DNA of 22,319 bases from Lojkania enalia (GCA_010094045.1 ML986673.1:172746-195064); one strand, 5' to 3'. Positions 11,314 through 22,122 are shown, counted from the first letter of the stretch. The notes: generated by a model not told the origin, from the sequence alone. Numbers and translations: made by a program.

Positions 11314-12567
11314 ATAGATAAGAACGCGCTTATTAATATACTTAAAGAAATCTAAAGTAAACTAGATTCTTTATAGTAGAAGAATAAGATACTAGTAGAG
11401 GCTTTAATAACCTAAGAGAACTGCTATAAGTTAGACCTCGAAATAATATAAAGAGAATTTAGTAGCTGCTAAATAGTTACCCTTCTACCAGCTACTAGTA
11501 TATTAATAGTAATAGAACTATTACCCGCTCTTAGCCCAACTTAGTTTATAACCCTAGCTTCTAAATAGATATCTATATTAACTTCTAATCCGCTTAAAAC
11601 TATATATAACCTATATTTCTATTCTAACTACTTATCTAACCTTCTAATATTCTCTAGTAAACGCTTAGAGCTTTTATACTTTATTAGAAAGCTCTGCTAT
11701 AAACTAGAAGGAAATACTAACTAATACTTAACTGAATATACCCACCTTCTATATACTTATTCCCGCCTAAAACGAGACCTAATAATATTAGTTAACCTAT
11801 TAATAGATAAGAGTATTAACTCTATAAACAGCTTAGTCGCCTTTTTAGAATCTACCTATAGCGACTAAAATAAGGAAACTATAGTATAGAGTAAGCTAGA
11901 AACCTTAAAATAAGGTTAAAGTAGGTTCTCTACTTACTTTACTAAATTCCGACGCCTGATTATAGATACTAAACTGAATAAGACTAGACAAATTATATAT
12001 CTCCAATATTCTTACTCTAATAAGCTCTGCTATACTATAATAGATATTATAATACCTAACACCTTAAACAACTATACTAACCTAATTTCCCTATATAATA
12101 CTAACCTATATTATCTATCTAACAACTACTATAAATAACTAAAGTACTATACTACTTATTAGAAGAACCTAAATATTATAGAACTTAATACTTCTAGTTA
12201 TATACCTGTAGGTTCTAATAAATAAGAAAGGTGCTGCTATAAAAGACGCTATTATAAGTATAATAGTAAGAGATATATTTTGCTAGAATATAGTACTCTT
12301 CTACTATTAATCTGTTAAGGGTTTTAGAGTTTTACTATACCCTATAAGTCCTACTCTTAATCCTCCAACCAATCCTCTAACCGATTCTTAATATACTCGT
12401 TATCTTATAAATAAGACTATTACTCTTACTCTTAAATATAGCTAGTTTTACTAACTAGAACGTTGTTAAATGGTCTATTCTAGAAGTAAGTTACCTTTTA
12501 AAATTATACTTGTACTAAATCTCTATATATTTATAAAACTAGCCTCTATAGAAATAGTTATAAAACT
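11314..12567 (+). pseudogene. Copy B gag, RIP-inactivated
   Basis: Counterpart of the copy A gag. The start is a degraded ATA at 11314-11316 followed by D-K-N-A-L-I-N-I-L. The zinc knuckle begins at 12250, exactly 5,717 bases from its partner at 6533, and its first Cys is now Tyr as well. The Ser/Gln-rich tail follows. Stops are again TAA/TAG. The end is set by analogy with A. Confidence 0.85.
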
Positions 12568-15500
12568 ACTAGATTCTAGCTCCTTTCTTAATCTATTAAA
12601 ACCTAGTCTACTAAAATATTAATATTCTTATTAATACTAGAGCTACTAGTTATAGCTATATCTATAGAAACCTTATATATACCCTAAAACTCCGAAAAAT
12701 ATAACTCTTATATAACCTATACTCGACCGGCTTTAATAGAAAAGTTCTCTATAAGAGGACTATCTCCTATTTAGTTATCTTAACCTTCTAATACCTAAAC
12801 TATTTAGAAATTGTATATCTCTATATAACTATATTAGGAAAATACTAGTTAATTCTAGGATAGCTATAGATATATAAGTATTATATAAACCTAGACTATA
12901 AGAATAAATAGCTAGTTTTTACCGCTAATTAATACCTAACTCGATACTTATAATCGGCTAGTACTACTATCTATTAATAGGCTATCTAAACGGTTATTAA
13001 AGACTATAAACTACCCGAACCTAATATAAAAGAAGATCCTAAAGCAACTAATTTATAACTCTTATATAGTTTAAAACTTAGATAGTACTATTTAAAATTC
13101 TACCTATTAAACTATACTTAATATAATTATTAGCTATTTAAGATACTATACTAGTTAAAAGAATCTAAAACTAAAACTAATCTAACCTTAGATAAAGATT
13201 ATAGTTAAGAGGACCTATTTAAGCCTAAATATCTAAAGTCTATATTATAGCTAGATATATATTATATAGGCGTTATACTATTAGTCTAACTCTTCTAATA
13301 ATCTAACTATAAAATCTTCGCTATATTAATAGCTAATATTAATAAAGCTCTAGCTTTAAAGGTATATATTAACCCTATTATTAAAGTACCTAAAGAATAC
13401 TATAATCTATTATCTATCTTCTTATATAAAAATGCGGATAAGCTACTAGAATAATAACTATATAATTATAAGATTAAACTAGAAAATAGTAAGTAAGCTA
13501 GTTTTAGTCTACTCTATAGAATATTCTAGAATAAGTTAAAGGTATAAAGGAAGTACTTTAATAAGAACTTATCTAAGAGATTTATTAGAGTAAGCTTATT
13601 ACTAGTAGCGGTATCTATAATCTTTATAAAGAAACTTAGAGGTGGTTTCTAATTCTATATAGACTATAGAGTCCTAAATACTATTACTATTAAAAACTAA
13701 TACCCAATTCTACTAATCTAAGAAATATTAACCTAATTTAGTAAGGCTAAGTACTATATAAAACTTAATATTATTACCGCGTTTAATAAGCTAAAGATTA
13801 CTAAAGGAGATAAATAGAAAACTATCTTTTATATATACTACAAGCTGTTTAAATATCTAGTAATACTCTTTAGCCTAGTTAATACTTTAAGCATATTCTA
13901 GTACTTTATAAATAATATACTAAGACTATATTTTAATATATTCTATACTACCTATATTAATAATATTCTAATATTTAGTAAGAATCTAAAGGATTATAAG
14001 TAGTATATTCGGCTAGTTTTTAAAGCCTTAGAAGTAAATAGTTTACAGCTTAATATAGATAAATATAAGTTCTATTAGTTAGAAGTAACCTATCTAAGGT
14101 ATATAATTATTATAGAAGGAATCTATATAGATTTAAAGAAGGTAGAGATAATTATTAACTAGAAATATTCTAAGAATATAAAAGATATTTAAGCTTTTAT
14201 AGGCTTTACAAACTTCTACTAATAATTTATTAGTAACTTCTTATAGAAAGTCTCTCCTTTAGAAGCCCTAACTAAGAAGAATACTTAATTTAACTGGAAT
14301 AATTGCTGTTAATATTTCTTCGACCACTTAAAGGATGCTTTTATCTCTATACTAATTCTCTAATACTTTAACCCTAAGCTATAAATAGTAGTAGAAGCTA
14401 ATACGTCCGACTTTATAATAGCTAGTATACTATCTTAGAGAGGCGCTAATAGTAAACTAAAACCTATTACCTACTTTTCTAAGTATATAAACTCTACTAA
14501 AGGCAACTATAAAATATATAATAAGAAGCTGTTTACGATTATCTAATATTTTAAGTAATAGAGGCCCGAATTAAAAAGCTTAGCATTTCCTATAGAAGTA
14601 CTAAATAATTATAAGAACTTATAATACTTTATAATAATAAAGTAGCTAAGCTACTAATAGATCTATTAAGGTTTAACTTTAGTATTATATACTAACCTAG
14701 AAAACTTAGAGAGAAGCCTAATACCTTAACTTAAAGGTTATAGGACGAGCCTATATAAGAAGAGGCCTGTAGAAGTTATTAATAAATATTACTTTATTCT
14801 AAACTATTCTAATAGATAGAAGTAGGCTAATTAATTATAGAAATTATTAACGAAGAATACCCGAACGATAATCTAATTTAAAATACTCTAAAGCTACTAA
14901 GAAAAGAAACCTATTAATTTAAACTCCTAACTCTAGCTAACTATAAAGAGTGTAATAACTAACTATACTACTAAGATTAACTTATAGTACTAGACTATAA
15001 TAAGCTAAAGTTTAAGCTATTATAAGCTATCTATAACTCGCCGTCTAATAGATACTCTAGTTAAGGAAAGACTTTAGAACTATTCTAACGCAAGTACTAT
15101 TAGTTAAGGATATTCGACTCGGTATAATAATATATAGGCTGTTATTATATATACTAAAGAAGTAAGACTTCTAGAGAGAAGTACTATAAATTACTAAAGC
15201 CGTTACCTATACCTAAATAAAGGTTTTAAGATATTTCTATAGACTTTATAACTAATCTACTAGAATTAGAAGGTTGTATAAATATTATAGTAGTAGTTAA
15301 TAGGCTTAGTAAATATAGATACTTAATACTATACGTAAGAATCGAAGCTTCTAATATTATCTAACTATTCTGTTACTATATATAGGTTTACTATAGACTA
15401 CTATATATTATTACATCCGACTATAGAATATAGTTTATTTCTACCTTCTACTAAAAGCTCTATAAGCAGCTATAAATTAATATATATATATTAACTAGCT

Positions 15501-16143
15501 TCTATTTAAAGACTAATAGTTAAATAGAGAACGCTAATATAGTAATAGAATAAGTTCTCCGAGCCTATACTAGCTATAAATAAGATAACTAGGTTAAATA
15601 GCTACTAACAGCGTAGTTTAAAGTAAACAATATAGTATCTAAATTAATAAAAGTCTCCTTATTTCTAGCCTACTTTAGCTAATACTCTTATATAGGCTTT
15701 AAGCCGCTTATAGGAATCTATTAACTGCTAAAATAGTTTCTAATAGTCTAGGAAGCTAATAGACTAGTTAATAAGATAAAGAATATTATAGAGTATATTA
15801 GAGAAGAACTTACCTAGGTATAAGCGTTTTAATAAGAGTATATTAACTATAAGCGCGTACTAGCCTCTAACTACTAGATTAGTAATCTAGTCTAGCTAAA
15901 CGCTAGGAATATACGTATATAAAAACCGTTGAAAAAGCTTAACTAGAAGAATATAGGCCCCTATAAGGTTATCGTAAAGGTATTCTTATATACTTATAGA
16001 CTAAAGCTATATAAATTAGCTAAAATACATCCTATATTCTATATATCGCTATTATAGCTAGTACTTAAGTTGTTTAACTACTTGTCTAGTTAATAAGTAT
16101 ACAACCCTAAACCTATTAAGATTAATAGAGAACTAGAATATCT
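12459..16143 (+). pseudogene. Copy B pol, frameshifted and cut before the chromodomain
   Basis: Protease, RT, RNase H and integrase are as in copy A, in -1 relation to gag. The RT box reads Y-I-N-N at 13953-13964. The 16-base deletion at 14660/14661, within the RNase H to integrase linker, breaks the frame and is the one clear length mutation seen in the A/B comparison. Integrase D 15242, D 15419 and E 15527 are retained in the shifted frame. The gene ends abruptly after the P-E-Y-like codons that open the chromodomain, because another element lies there. Confidence 0.87.
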
Positions 16144-16412
16144 TATTAATATAATATTTTATAGCTTTAAGTTATAGGTTAATAATATAGAGTTATCTAA
16201 CCTAGGGTTAAAATAGCCGAATCGTACCCTGCAGGGATAGTAGTAATTCGTCTCTCTTTTATTAGCTATCTCTTTTCTAAGAGAACTAAATATACGAATA
16301 TTTTAGCCCTACTACTCTATCTATTATTACTACGCTGTAATCTATTATACTAGCCTATTATATTCGAATCGCTCAAACTCTTTAGAGTAGTCTAGTAGCA
16401 ATTTCCAATACT
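16144..16412 (+). repeat. Putative G4 5' LTR and leader, no gene
   Basis: The 269 bases between the break in copy B and the G4 Gag start hold no coding signal I can support. An LTR is expected here. It would start with TATTAAT at 16144, but its end and a primer site cannot be fixed. A less AT-rich patch at 16222-16248 contains CCCTGCAGGG, a 10-base perfect palindrome (16229-16238). Confidence 0.3.
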
Positions 16413-16765
16413 ATAAATACGTCTCCTACCCCTCTTAGCCTAATAGCCGGCTCAGCCGGGTGTATAAGGACCTTAACATCTAGTAATAGGCGAGATGCTG
16501 ACCTTAGAGCTAGTAAGGAACTTATTTAGCTAGAAGAGTAGACTAGAGTAAATATTTATCGAATATCTAAAGAATTGTAGAATCGCGGTACTATCCAGCA
16601 CTCTCTAGTCTAGAGTAGTATAGAGTAGGATGCGGATACTAAAGACTTAAAAAGACTATAATAATAGATATAAGGTAAATAAAATCGGAAGAATCTTAAA
16701 CAGCTACAGGAGATAAAGCGATAATATAAAGTAGGCGACATCTCTATAATTAATTTAGCTATTAT
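16413..16765 (+). pseudogene. G4 Gag-like frame, left part
   Basis: The frame starts at ATA 16413-16415 (probable ATG), followed by N-T-S-P-T-P-L-S. It stays open, apart from TAA/TAG, up to the copia insertion. It is rich in Arg, Lys, Glu and Leu and includes R-I-S-K-E-L and N-L-K-Q-L-Q-E-I-K-R, suggesting helices. The last five bases are the left copy of the target duplication. The right part is at 22123-22319; skipping the copia element and one duplication copy keeps the same frame. The family is uncertain: it resembles the N-terminal region of gypsy-type Gag, but no diagnostic motif lies in this part. Confidence 0.5.
16761..16765. repeat. Left target site duplication of copia (ATTAT)
   Basis: ATTAT directly before the left LTR, identical to 22123-22127 directly after the right LTR. 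Five bases is the usual duplication length for Ty1/copia integrase. Confidence 0.9.
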
Positions 16766-16891
16766 TATTAGAGCTAGCTAGCTCTAATAAAGATTGGAAA
16801 AACTGCGTCTATTAACTAGAAATGTAAGATATACTATATATATATCCCTAGACCTGTTAAGGGGCTAATTATAAATAGCTTAGCTGTAATA
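16766..16891 (-). repeat. Copia 3' LTR (left)
   Basis: 126 bases, beginning TATTAGAG and ending TAATA on the plus strand. It differs from the right LTR at 10 positions (7.9%), all transitions, so the difference measures RIP more than age. It includes a 22-base perfect palindrome at 16767-16788. Confidence 0.95.
16767..16788. repeat. Perfect palindrome at the inner end of the copia LTR (left copy)
   Basis: Twenty-two bases that equal their own reverse complement, centred on AGCTAGCTAGCT. An unchanged second copy lies at 21998-22019. Both arms are intact although the LTRs have collected ten differences elsewhere. It could form a hairpin at the 3' edge of the transcript's terminal repeat, or bind a dimeric protein; neither is shown. 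Confidence 0.8.
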
Positions 16892-17030
16892 TACCCCTCT
16901 AGCTATAGTAAATAGTAAAGCTGCCTTCTAGTTAACTAGTCTAGGTACCTTTATATAGTTATAATACACCCCCCCAGCTGCAGTAAATAGTAAAGCTGCC
17001 TTCTAGTTAACTAGTCTAGGTACCTCTATA
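16885..17030 (-). repeat. 75-base-period tandem duplication over the copia 3' end
   Basis: Two 71-base copies, 16885-16955 and 16960-17030, aligned at a constant offset of 75. The differences I see are transitions. Each copy contains the sequence around AGTAAATAGTAAAGCTGCC and the LTR tip plus polypurine tract. The period equals 25 codons, so the gag-pol frame passes through unshifted. Confidence 0.85.
16892..16900 (-). promoter_or_regulatory. Copia polypurine tract
   Basis: On the minus strand AGAGGGGTA stands directly before the 3' LTR (TATTACAG, from TGTTACAG). A second purine block from the tandem duplication, GGGGGGG at about 16969-16975, lies 75 bases upstream in the element's direction. 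Confidence 0.7.
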
Positions 17031-20000
17031 AGACCGAGCTGCTTTAAAAAGGTAAGGTACTTCTACTTAAGTAGTACCTTTATAAGACTGTTTACTAGCA
17101 TCTAGTTCGTCGGCTTCTAGCTAACCTATAACCTTCCTACTTTAACTTCTTATCGAATCCACATCTAATAAGTGTCTATATAACGTAACCTAGTTTATAG
17201 TCTATCTACTATTTTAATAGTAATACCTACTGTCTGCTAATTGTTATAAAATAGCGTAGGAACTATCTCTATACTAAACCCTATGTGATTAAAGACCCTA
17301 GTCTACTATTACAGCTCGCTGCCTGCTACGGATAGAGCTAGCAGCTTAGCCTTAGTCATCGACTTAATAACTAAGCGCTATATTATTACTTTCTAGTCGA
17401 TAGATAGGCTATAGAGTTTAAATAGGTAGCCCTATAAGCTGCGACGCGTCTCCTAATTATCTGTAAATACTATATCTAATACTCTATAGAATAGTAACTT
17501 ACGCTTATTACTAAGGTAGGTTGTATTTTCCTAATCTAGTCTAGATGCTTGTAAGTCTAGCCCTCTTATACTAATTATATATCTCTAGACGTGCTCTACT
17601 ACTTAAATATAACTCTATTCTAGATTCTTAAGATAGGTTACTAGAGCTAAATAAACTTTTAAGATGTCTGAGCGCATGTAGACTGCTAGATATTTTAGAG
17701 ATCTAACTAGCTGCTAATAATATCTAGTTCTCTAATAGTTTAGCTCCTCTATACTTAATACTAGGTAATTATTAACTAGAGGTACTGTAGGATAGCTTCT
17801 CTACCCCTACTTTTATAGTCTATACTTAGCTGCGACCTTATTAATAAACGAGTTTTAACTAAGCTAGATTCTACCTATATCCTAGTCTCGGACTATTCTA
17901 ATTCTTAGAAACTACCTAAGCTGTCTAAGTAAGCGTAGCTCGTACTATAATTTTAAGCCTACTTTAAATTGCTAATATATAGTAAGGTAGTTTAGATAGA
18001 TTAGAATAACTATATTATTAACGTAGAAGAATACTATTAGGCTCTTACTTCTAAATAGATATAGGACCTCCTAGATTAGCTGTAGTTCTAGCTTAAGCAG
18101 CGAGCTCTTAAGGTACTTATACTAGAGTAGAGGAGTATCTCTTAGGCTATAGAGAGCTTTCCTTATCTCTAGCAGCTTACTTAGCTCCTATATAAATCCT
18201 TCTAGCATATAGGCGTATATTAGTCTGTCTAGTAGTGCATTTAAGAAAGTATTAGTAATATCGTATTAATAGGCGTATAGTCTAAAAGCTGCTGTTAGAG
18301 CGACTAGAAATCGGAATACTCGTACTGCTAGAGTAGCTATATATATATCTCCCCAATCCTACTATAGGTCTCCTCTAATAACTAGCCTAGCTTTAAACTT
18401 ATATAGATATCTATCCTTATCGAATTTATATATAAATACCTATATTAGTAGTAGAAACTCGATCTCTAGCTATATACTAACTCTAGTCTCTATTATATAA
18501 ACTAGACAGCCCTTATTGCAGCAGCTCTAAAGCTCTACTACTACTACTTTTTTAAATTCGATTCTAAATAGATGCCTCTTAAGCTACTTCTATTACTTTA
18601 GTAGAGGTAGTAGCTAATCTCTATATAGACTAATCCTGGGCTGATTAGCTAGTATATTACTACTTATCTTCTACTGTAATACTTCTATAAATACTATATA
18701 GTATATATAGGGTATTCTACGAGTTCTAGTCTCTATAATATTTCTAGTATTAAGTTAACTGCTAATTTCATCGCGTCTATTCGTATTATTTAATTGTCGG
18801 TCTAGAGCCTCTACTTCTAGCTTAATCTAATGCTAGCCCTTAAAGAGGCTAGTTATTACCTCTAGATACTCGTCGTAATCGTCTTAACTATATAGTTCTA
18901 GGGTGTCTTCTAGTATTATAATACCACTAACTGCTAGATACTCTACTCTAGCTGGCTTACTTAATTATTACTAACCTAGCTCCTACTTAAGCTGCTGCTT
19001 AAGCTTATTATCTAGCGTTTCCTTATACAATTAAGCTGTTAATTAATCTAGTATCTATTTAAGCTCTATATTATTTAACTTATAGCTCTTCTTAATATTA
19101 AGTACTGCGGCTGCTAGACGTAGCATCTACTTGTCTAGAAAGATAAGATCTTTATATAATTCTGTAGGTAGTAGGATAATATCTTTAGTCCTAATAACTC
19201 TATCTAACTCTAGTATCTAGATGCGATAGATATTTGTAGAGTTATATTCTATAAGGCGTCCGATTAGCGCGCGAGATTATAGCTTCTCTCTCTAATATAG
19301 GTAATAATTTAGGATATATACCTTAGCTTCTAGTACGCTAAAATAAGCTACTAATAGTCTAGTTCCGCGTACTACCTTATATAGGGTATACTAGTCTAGA
19401 GCTTCGGTCAGCGTGTAATTGAGGAGATAGACTGCTGAGAGTAGGTACTTATTTAATACCTCTATTAGTAGCTCTGCGTTTATCCTTATAGCTCTTTCCT
19501 ATACAACTAGCAACTGCCCTACTCTCTCTATTAGACTATTCTACTCCTTAGTATACTCTACTTATAGTTCTACTAAAATTCCTAGGTCCTTAAAAATGTT
19601 AAGCATCTTAGAATATCCGCGCTTACTATTAAGCCTAACAGCTTTAACCTGCGTGTTAAACTGAGCTTTAAGCTTAACTAGTAATCTCTATACTATATAT
19701 TATAGTATTATTATATTCTTATTTAGTAGGCAGCAGGTCTTATACTACTTACTATACTAGTAGACTATATAGAACATCTAGAAGTCTCTATTATAGTAGT
19801 ACTCTAACCGATTATATATCTAAATTAAATCTATCTCTAGTTTCTCGAATAGTTCTTAGACTGGTTCCTAAGAAGCTCTTCTACTTACTATTTTATAGAG
19901 CTTAGACTAGATGTAGATAGCGCATTCTGTCTACTTTAGAGCTTAATTTCTCTGCTACTACTACTACTACTACTACTACACCCCCTACTGCTACTTAATT

Positions 20001-21955
20001 AACTTAAGCCTGTTAACATAAGCAGGTAGATAAGCGACTACCTTCTAGCTAGTATAGCTAAATACCCTATAAGCTTATATAGGTGTGAGTTCTAGCTACT
20101 TACGAGCTGGGTAGGAAGGCTTCGGTCTATACTATATTATATATGCCGATAGAGATAGTTGTATACTATCCTCTATATCTATTAGCTAATACCCGGACGT
20201 GCGTCTAAGATAGTATATAATATTCGACGGATCTATCTAATATAGATAATCTCGTCCTAAATTAAAATAGATCTCTACTATACTATAGTATAAGAGACTA
20301 ACTATACTTATAAACATCTTTAGGATGTATATAATATATAAGAGTAGGATAGTCTTAATTCTAGTAAGCGTCTATACCTATAGCTAGACTTCTCCCTATT
20401 CTCGAATTAGTAGTAGTTGTCCCCCTATATATACGTAGTCGTCTAGTCTAGACTGCTATATTATTCTCTAGCTATAAGACTTACTGTTAGTAATATAGGT
20501 ATTTAAGCTAGGGTTTATAATCTATCTATTAAGCAGCGATAGTTAATACTAATACTACTTAGCCTGTATAGCTCTAAGCTATAGAGCTAAAGCTGCTGTA
20601 GATTTTACTAATTAACTTAGGTTTAGAGCTGCTATCGCAGCTGGTCCTAATAGTTAACGCCTATTATCCTATCTTTTTATTATATTTAGTACTGGTACTA
20701 AGACTATCGTAGAGCCTATAGAGCCTACTAACCCTACTAATCCTGCTACTAGTCGCTTCTTAGTATTATAGAGTACTTTTAACCTAGAAGATCTTGATGT
20801 CCTAAGCTCCTAGAATTTCTACTTAATATCTTAATCCGGCTACCAGCCTAATAGGCGTAGTACTAAGTTAATATATAGATACTACTCGAATTTATAACTA
20901 TCTCCGCAGAGGCAGACTATCTATCTTAATTACTAAGGTTTCTAGCTGCTTTTAGTCTAGTATAACTACTATAGTTACTATAGTACGATACTAAGTGTTG
21001 CGAATATCTCTAGCTCTAATATAACTAGTCTAGTACGACGATAGTATAATATATACTAGACTATTAGGTTTAAGATGCTTATATATAGCTTATTATCTGT
21101 TTTAGACTTAATAAGTAGTAATAACTTATTTGCTACCCAGCTATCGTCTAAGCTCTTAACTATAAGAATAAAGTTCTACTAAGCTTAATTCCCCTATACT
21201 TTTAGTATACTTACTAGGCTTATAACGCGCGTCGTTTTAAGCTAATCCTTAAACCAGGTATCTAGGTTCTCCTTTCTTAGTCGTATCTTAAACGTCTAGT
21301 ATTAAGCCTGCAGCTATATACTGCGCTTAGCTTTACTTAGATAGAGATACTTCTTAAGGGTCTATAATTAATTATATATAGTCTTGTAGTCTGTAATTAA
21401 ATAGATATATTAAGCTACTATTATCCTCGATATCTCCTGCGTAAATTCCCTAAGAGCCTTCTCTTTCTACAGCTATCGCGCCTCGCTGCGGCTATACGTT
21501 CTATACTAGGCTTTATATCTTGCTAATTCTTAATTAGTTAGATCTATAATATCTACTTTAGCATCTGCTGCCTTAGTATTACTATCTATCCTATAGAAAT
21601 CTCTAAACTGCTTCTTAATTAGCTTCTTAGCGTCTAGTTAAAGGACTAGCTCCTTACTAAAGTCTGAGTCTATGTATTTCTAGAGCTGGTTTCGGTCCAT
21701 GCTATCCTTCCGCAGAAATAGCTACTATGTCTAGTACTCTAGCTTATCGAGAATAACTGTAGCCTTAGTAATAAGTAGGTCTAATTCTATTATCTTTTTA
21801 ATATATTATATCGCGTTAATCTATCAAGGTCTCTACTACGACTAGTTCTAAGCTCTCTAGCTTCCTAACTAGCTTAGTAATATCGAGGTGACTAAGGTCT
21901 TAATAAACGAGATATAATTAACTAAGCCTATATTAATCAGCTCTAGTCTATCTAT
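17003..21955 (-). pseudogene. Copia gag-pol polyprotein, single frame, RIP-inactivated
   Basis: One minus-strand frame of about 1,651 codons with no frameshift. The start is ATA at 21955-21953 (probable ATG; M-D-R-L-E-L follows). Gag lies at about 21955-20780, with a C-x-C-G-x-x-H/Y-type zinc motif at about 20914-20880. Protease: (D>N)-S-(G>K) at 20488-20480. A former polyglutamine tract lies at 19978-19952. Integrase: T-C-C-L-L-N-K region near 19740, D changed to Asn at about 19629, and N-S-L-I-E-R with the catalytic Glu at 19528-19526. RT: K-A-R-L-V-I-R-G-D near 18390, A-L-Y-S-L-R near 18150, and the YVDD box now Y-V-N-N at 18025-18014. RNase H: T-R-R-S at about 17450, then A-K-L-L-A-L-S, then the R-Y-I-D motif near 17190. 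The typical C-terminal N-x-L-I-K and Q-L-G-L are at 17080-17030. TAG at 17005-17003 may be the natural stop. Stops are overwhelmingly TAA/TAG. Confidence 0.93.
19952..19978 (-). repeat. (TAG)8-CAG tract: RIP-converted polyglutamine run
   Basis: Plus strand (CTA)8 at 19955-19978 followed on its left by CTG. In the gag-pol frame this reads as eight consecutive TAG codons and then CAG. The simplest origin is a (CAG)9 run whose first eight codons lost their C at CpA. It lies between protease and integrase. Confidence 0.75.
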
Positions 21956-21977
21956 ATAGAACGTAGTAGTAGTTAAA

Positions 21978-21996
21978 GGGCTTCCGGGCTTATAAC
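21978..21996 (-). promoter_or_regulatory. Copia primer binding site, initiator tRNA-Met half type
   Basis: Directly inside the 5' LTR. The plus strand reads GGGCTTCCGGGCTTATAAC; with one RIP change reversed (CTCATAAC) it is the anticodon arm of an initiator tRNA-Met ending at about nucleotide 39. This is the arrangement known for Drosophila copia, which primes from the 5' half of cleaved tRNA-iMet. No match to a tRNA 3' end (TGG...) is present at this position. Confidence 0.7.
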
Positions 21997-22122
21997 TATT
22001 AGAGCTAGCTAGCTCTAATAAGGATTAGAAAAACTGCGTCTATTAACTAGAAATGCGAGATATACTACATATATATCCCTAGACCTGCTAAGAGGCTAAC
22101 TATAAATAGCTTAGCCGTAACA
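21997..22122 (-). repeat. Copia 5' LTR (right)
   Basis: 126 bases, beginning TATTAGAG and ending CGTAACA on the plus strand. In the element's direction it opens TGTTACGGCTAAGC and has a TATTTATA a few bases later (22101-22108), a candidate but very early TATA box. The palindrome lies at 21998-22019. Confidence 0.95.

Larger units (their letters stand above)
10982..16143 (+). mobile_element. Copy B: same family as A, 3'-interrupted
   Basis: A second copy of the A family, shifted by 5,717 bases. Two 60-base samples (A 7861-7920 and 8161-8220 against their B counterparts) differ at 10 of 120 positions, 9 of them transitions. Spacing is identical until a 16-base deletion in B at 14660/14661; after that the offset is 5,701 to the end. 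Homology stops at about 16144-16149, in the first codons of the chromodomain, where G4 begins. The 3' LTR of B is not in the window. Confidence 0.88.
16766..22122 (-). mobile_element. Complete Ty1/copia retrotransposon
   Basis: A 5,357-base element on the minus strand with every structural part in place: two 126-base LTRs (16766-16891 and 21997-22122) with TGTTA...TAACA ends (partly RIP-altered), 5-base target duplications, a primer site at 21978-21996, a polypurine tract at 16892-16900 and one long gag-pol frame. The domain order (Gag, protease, integrase, RT, RNase H) is that of copia, with integrase before RT. It sits inside the G4 gag. Confidence 0.95.

Noticed and set aside
16196..16214. 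Telomere-like CCTAGGGTTA
   Set aside because: It occurs once, with no tandem TTAGGG repeats around it.
16366..16412. A G4 primer binding site around TAGTAGCAATTTCC (as TGGTAGC...)
   Set aside because: The TGG start would need RIP reversal and the LTR end cannot be located, so the match is too weak to annotate.
17003..21955. Short plus-strand ORFs across the copia region as genes
   Set aside because: The minus strand holds a continuous copia polyprotein with motifs in order; plus-strand frames there are its shadows.
21978..21996. A tRNA gene fragment
   Set aside because: Only the anticodon-arm side of a tRNA-iMet is present, directly against an LTR; there are no T or acceptor arms. A primer site explains it better.
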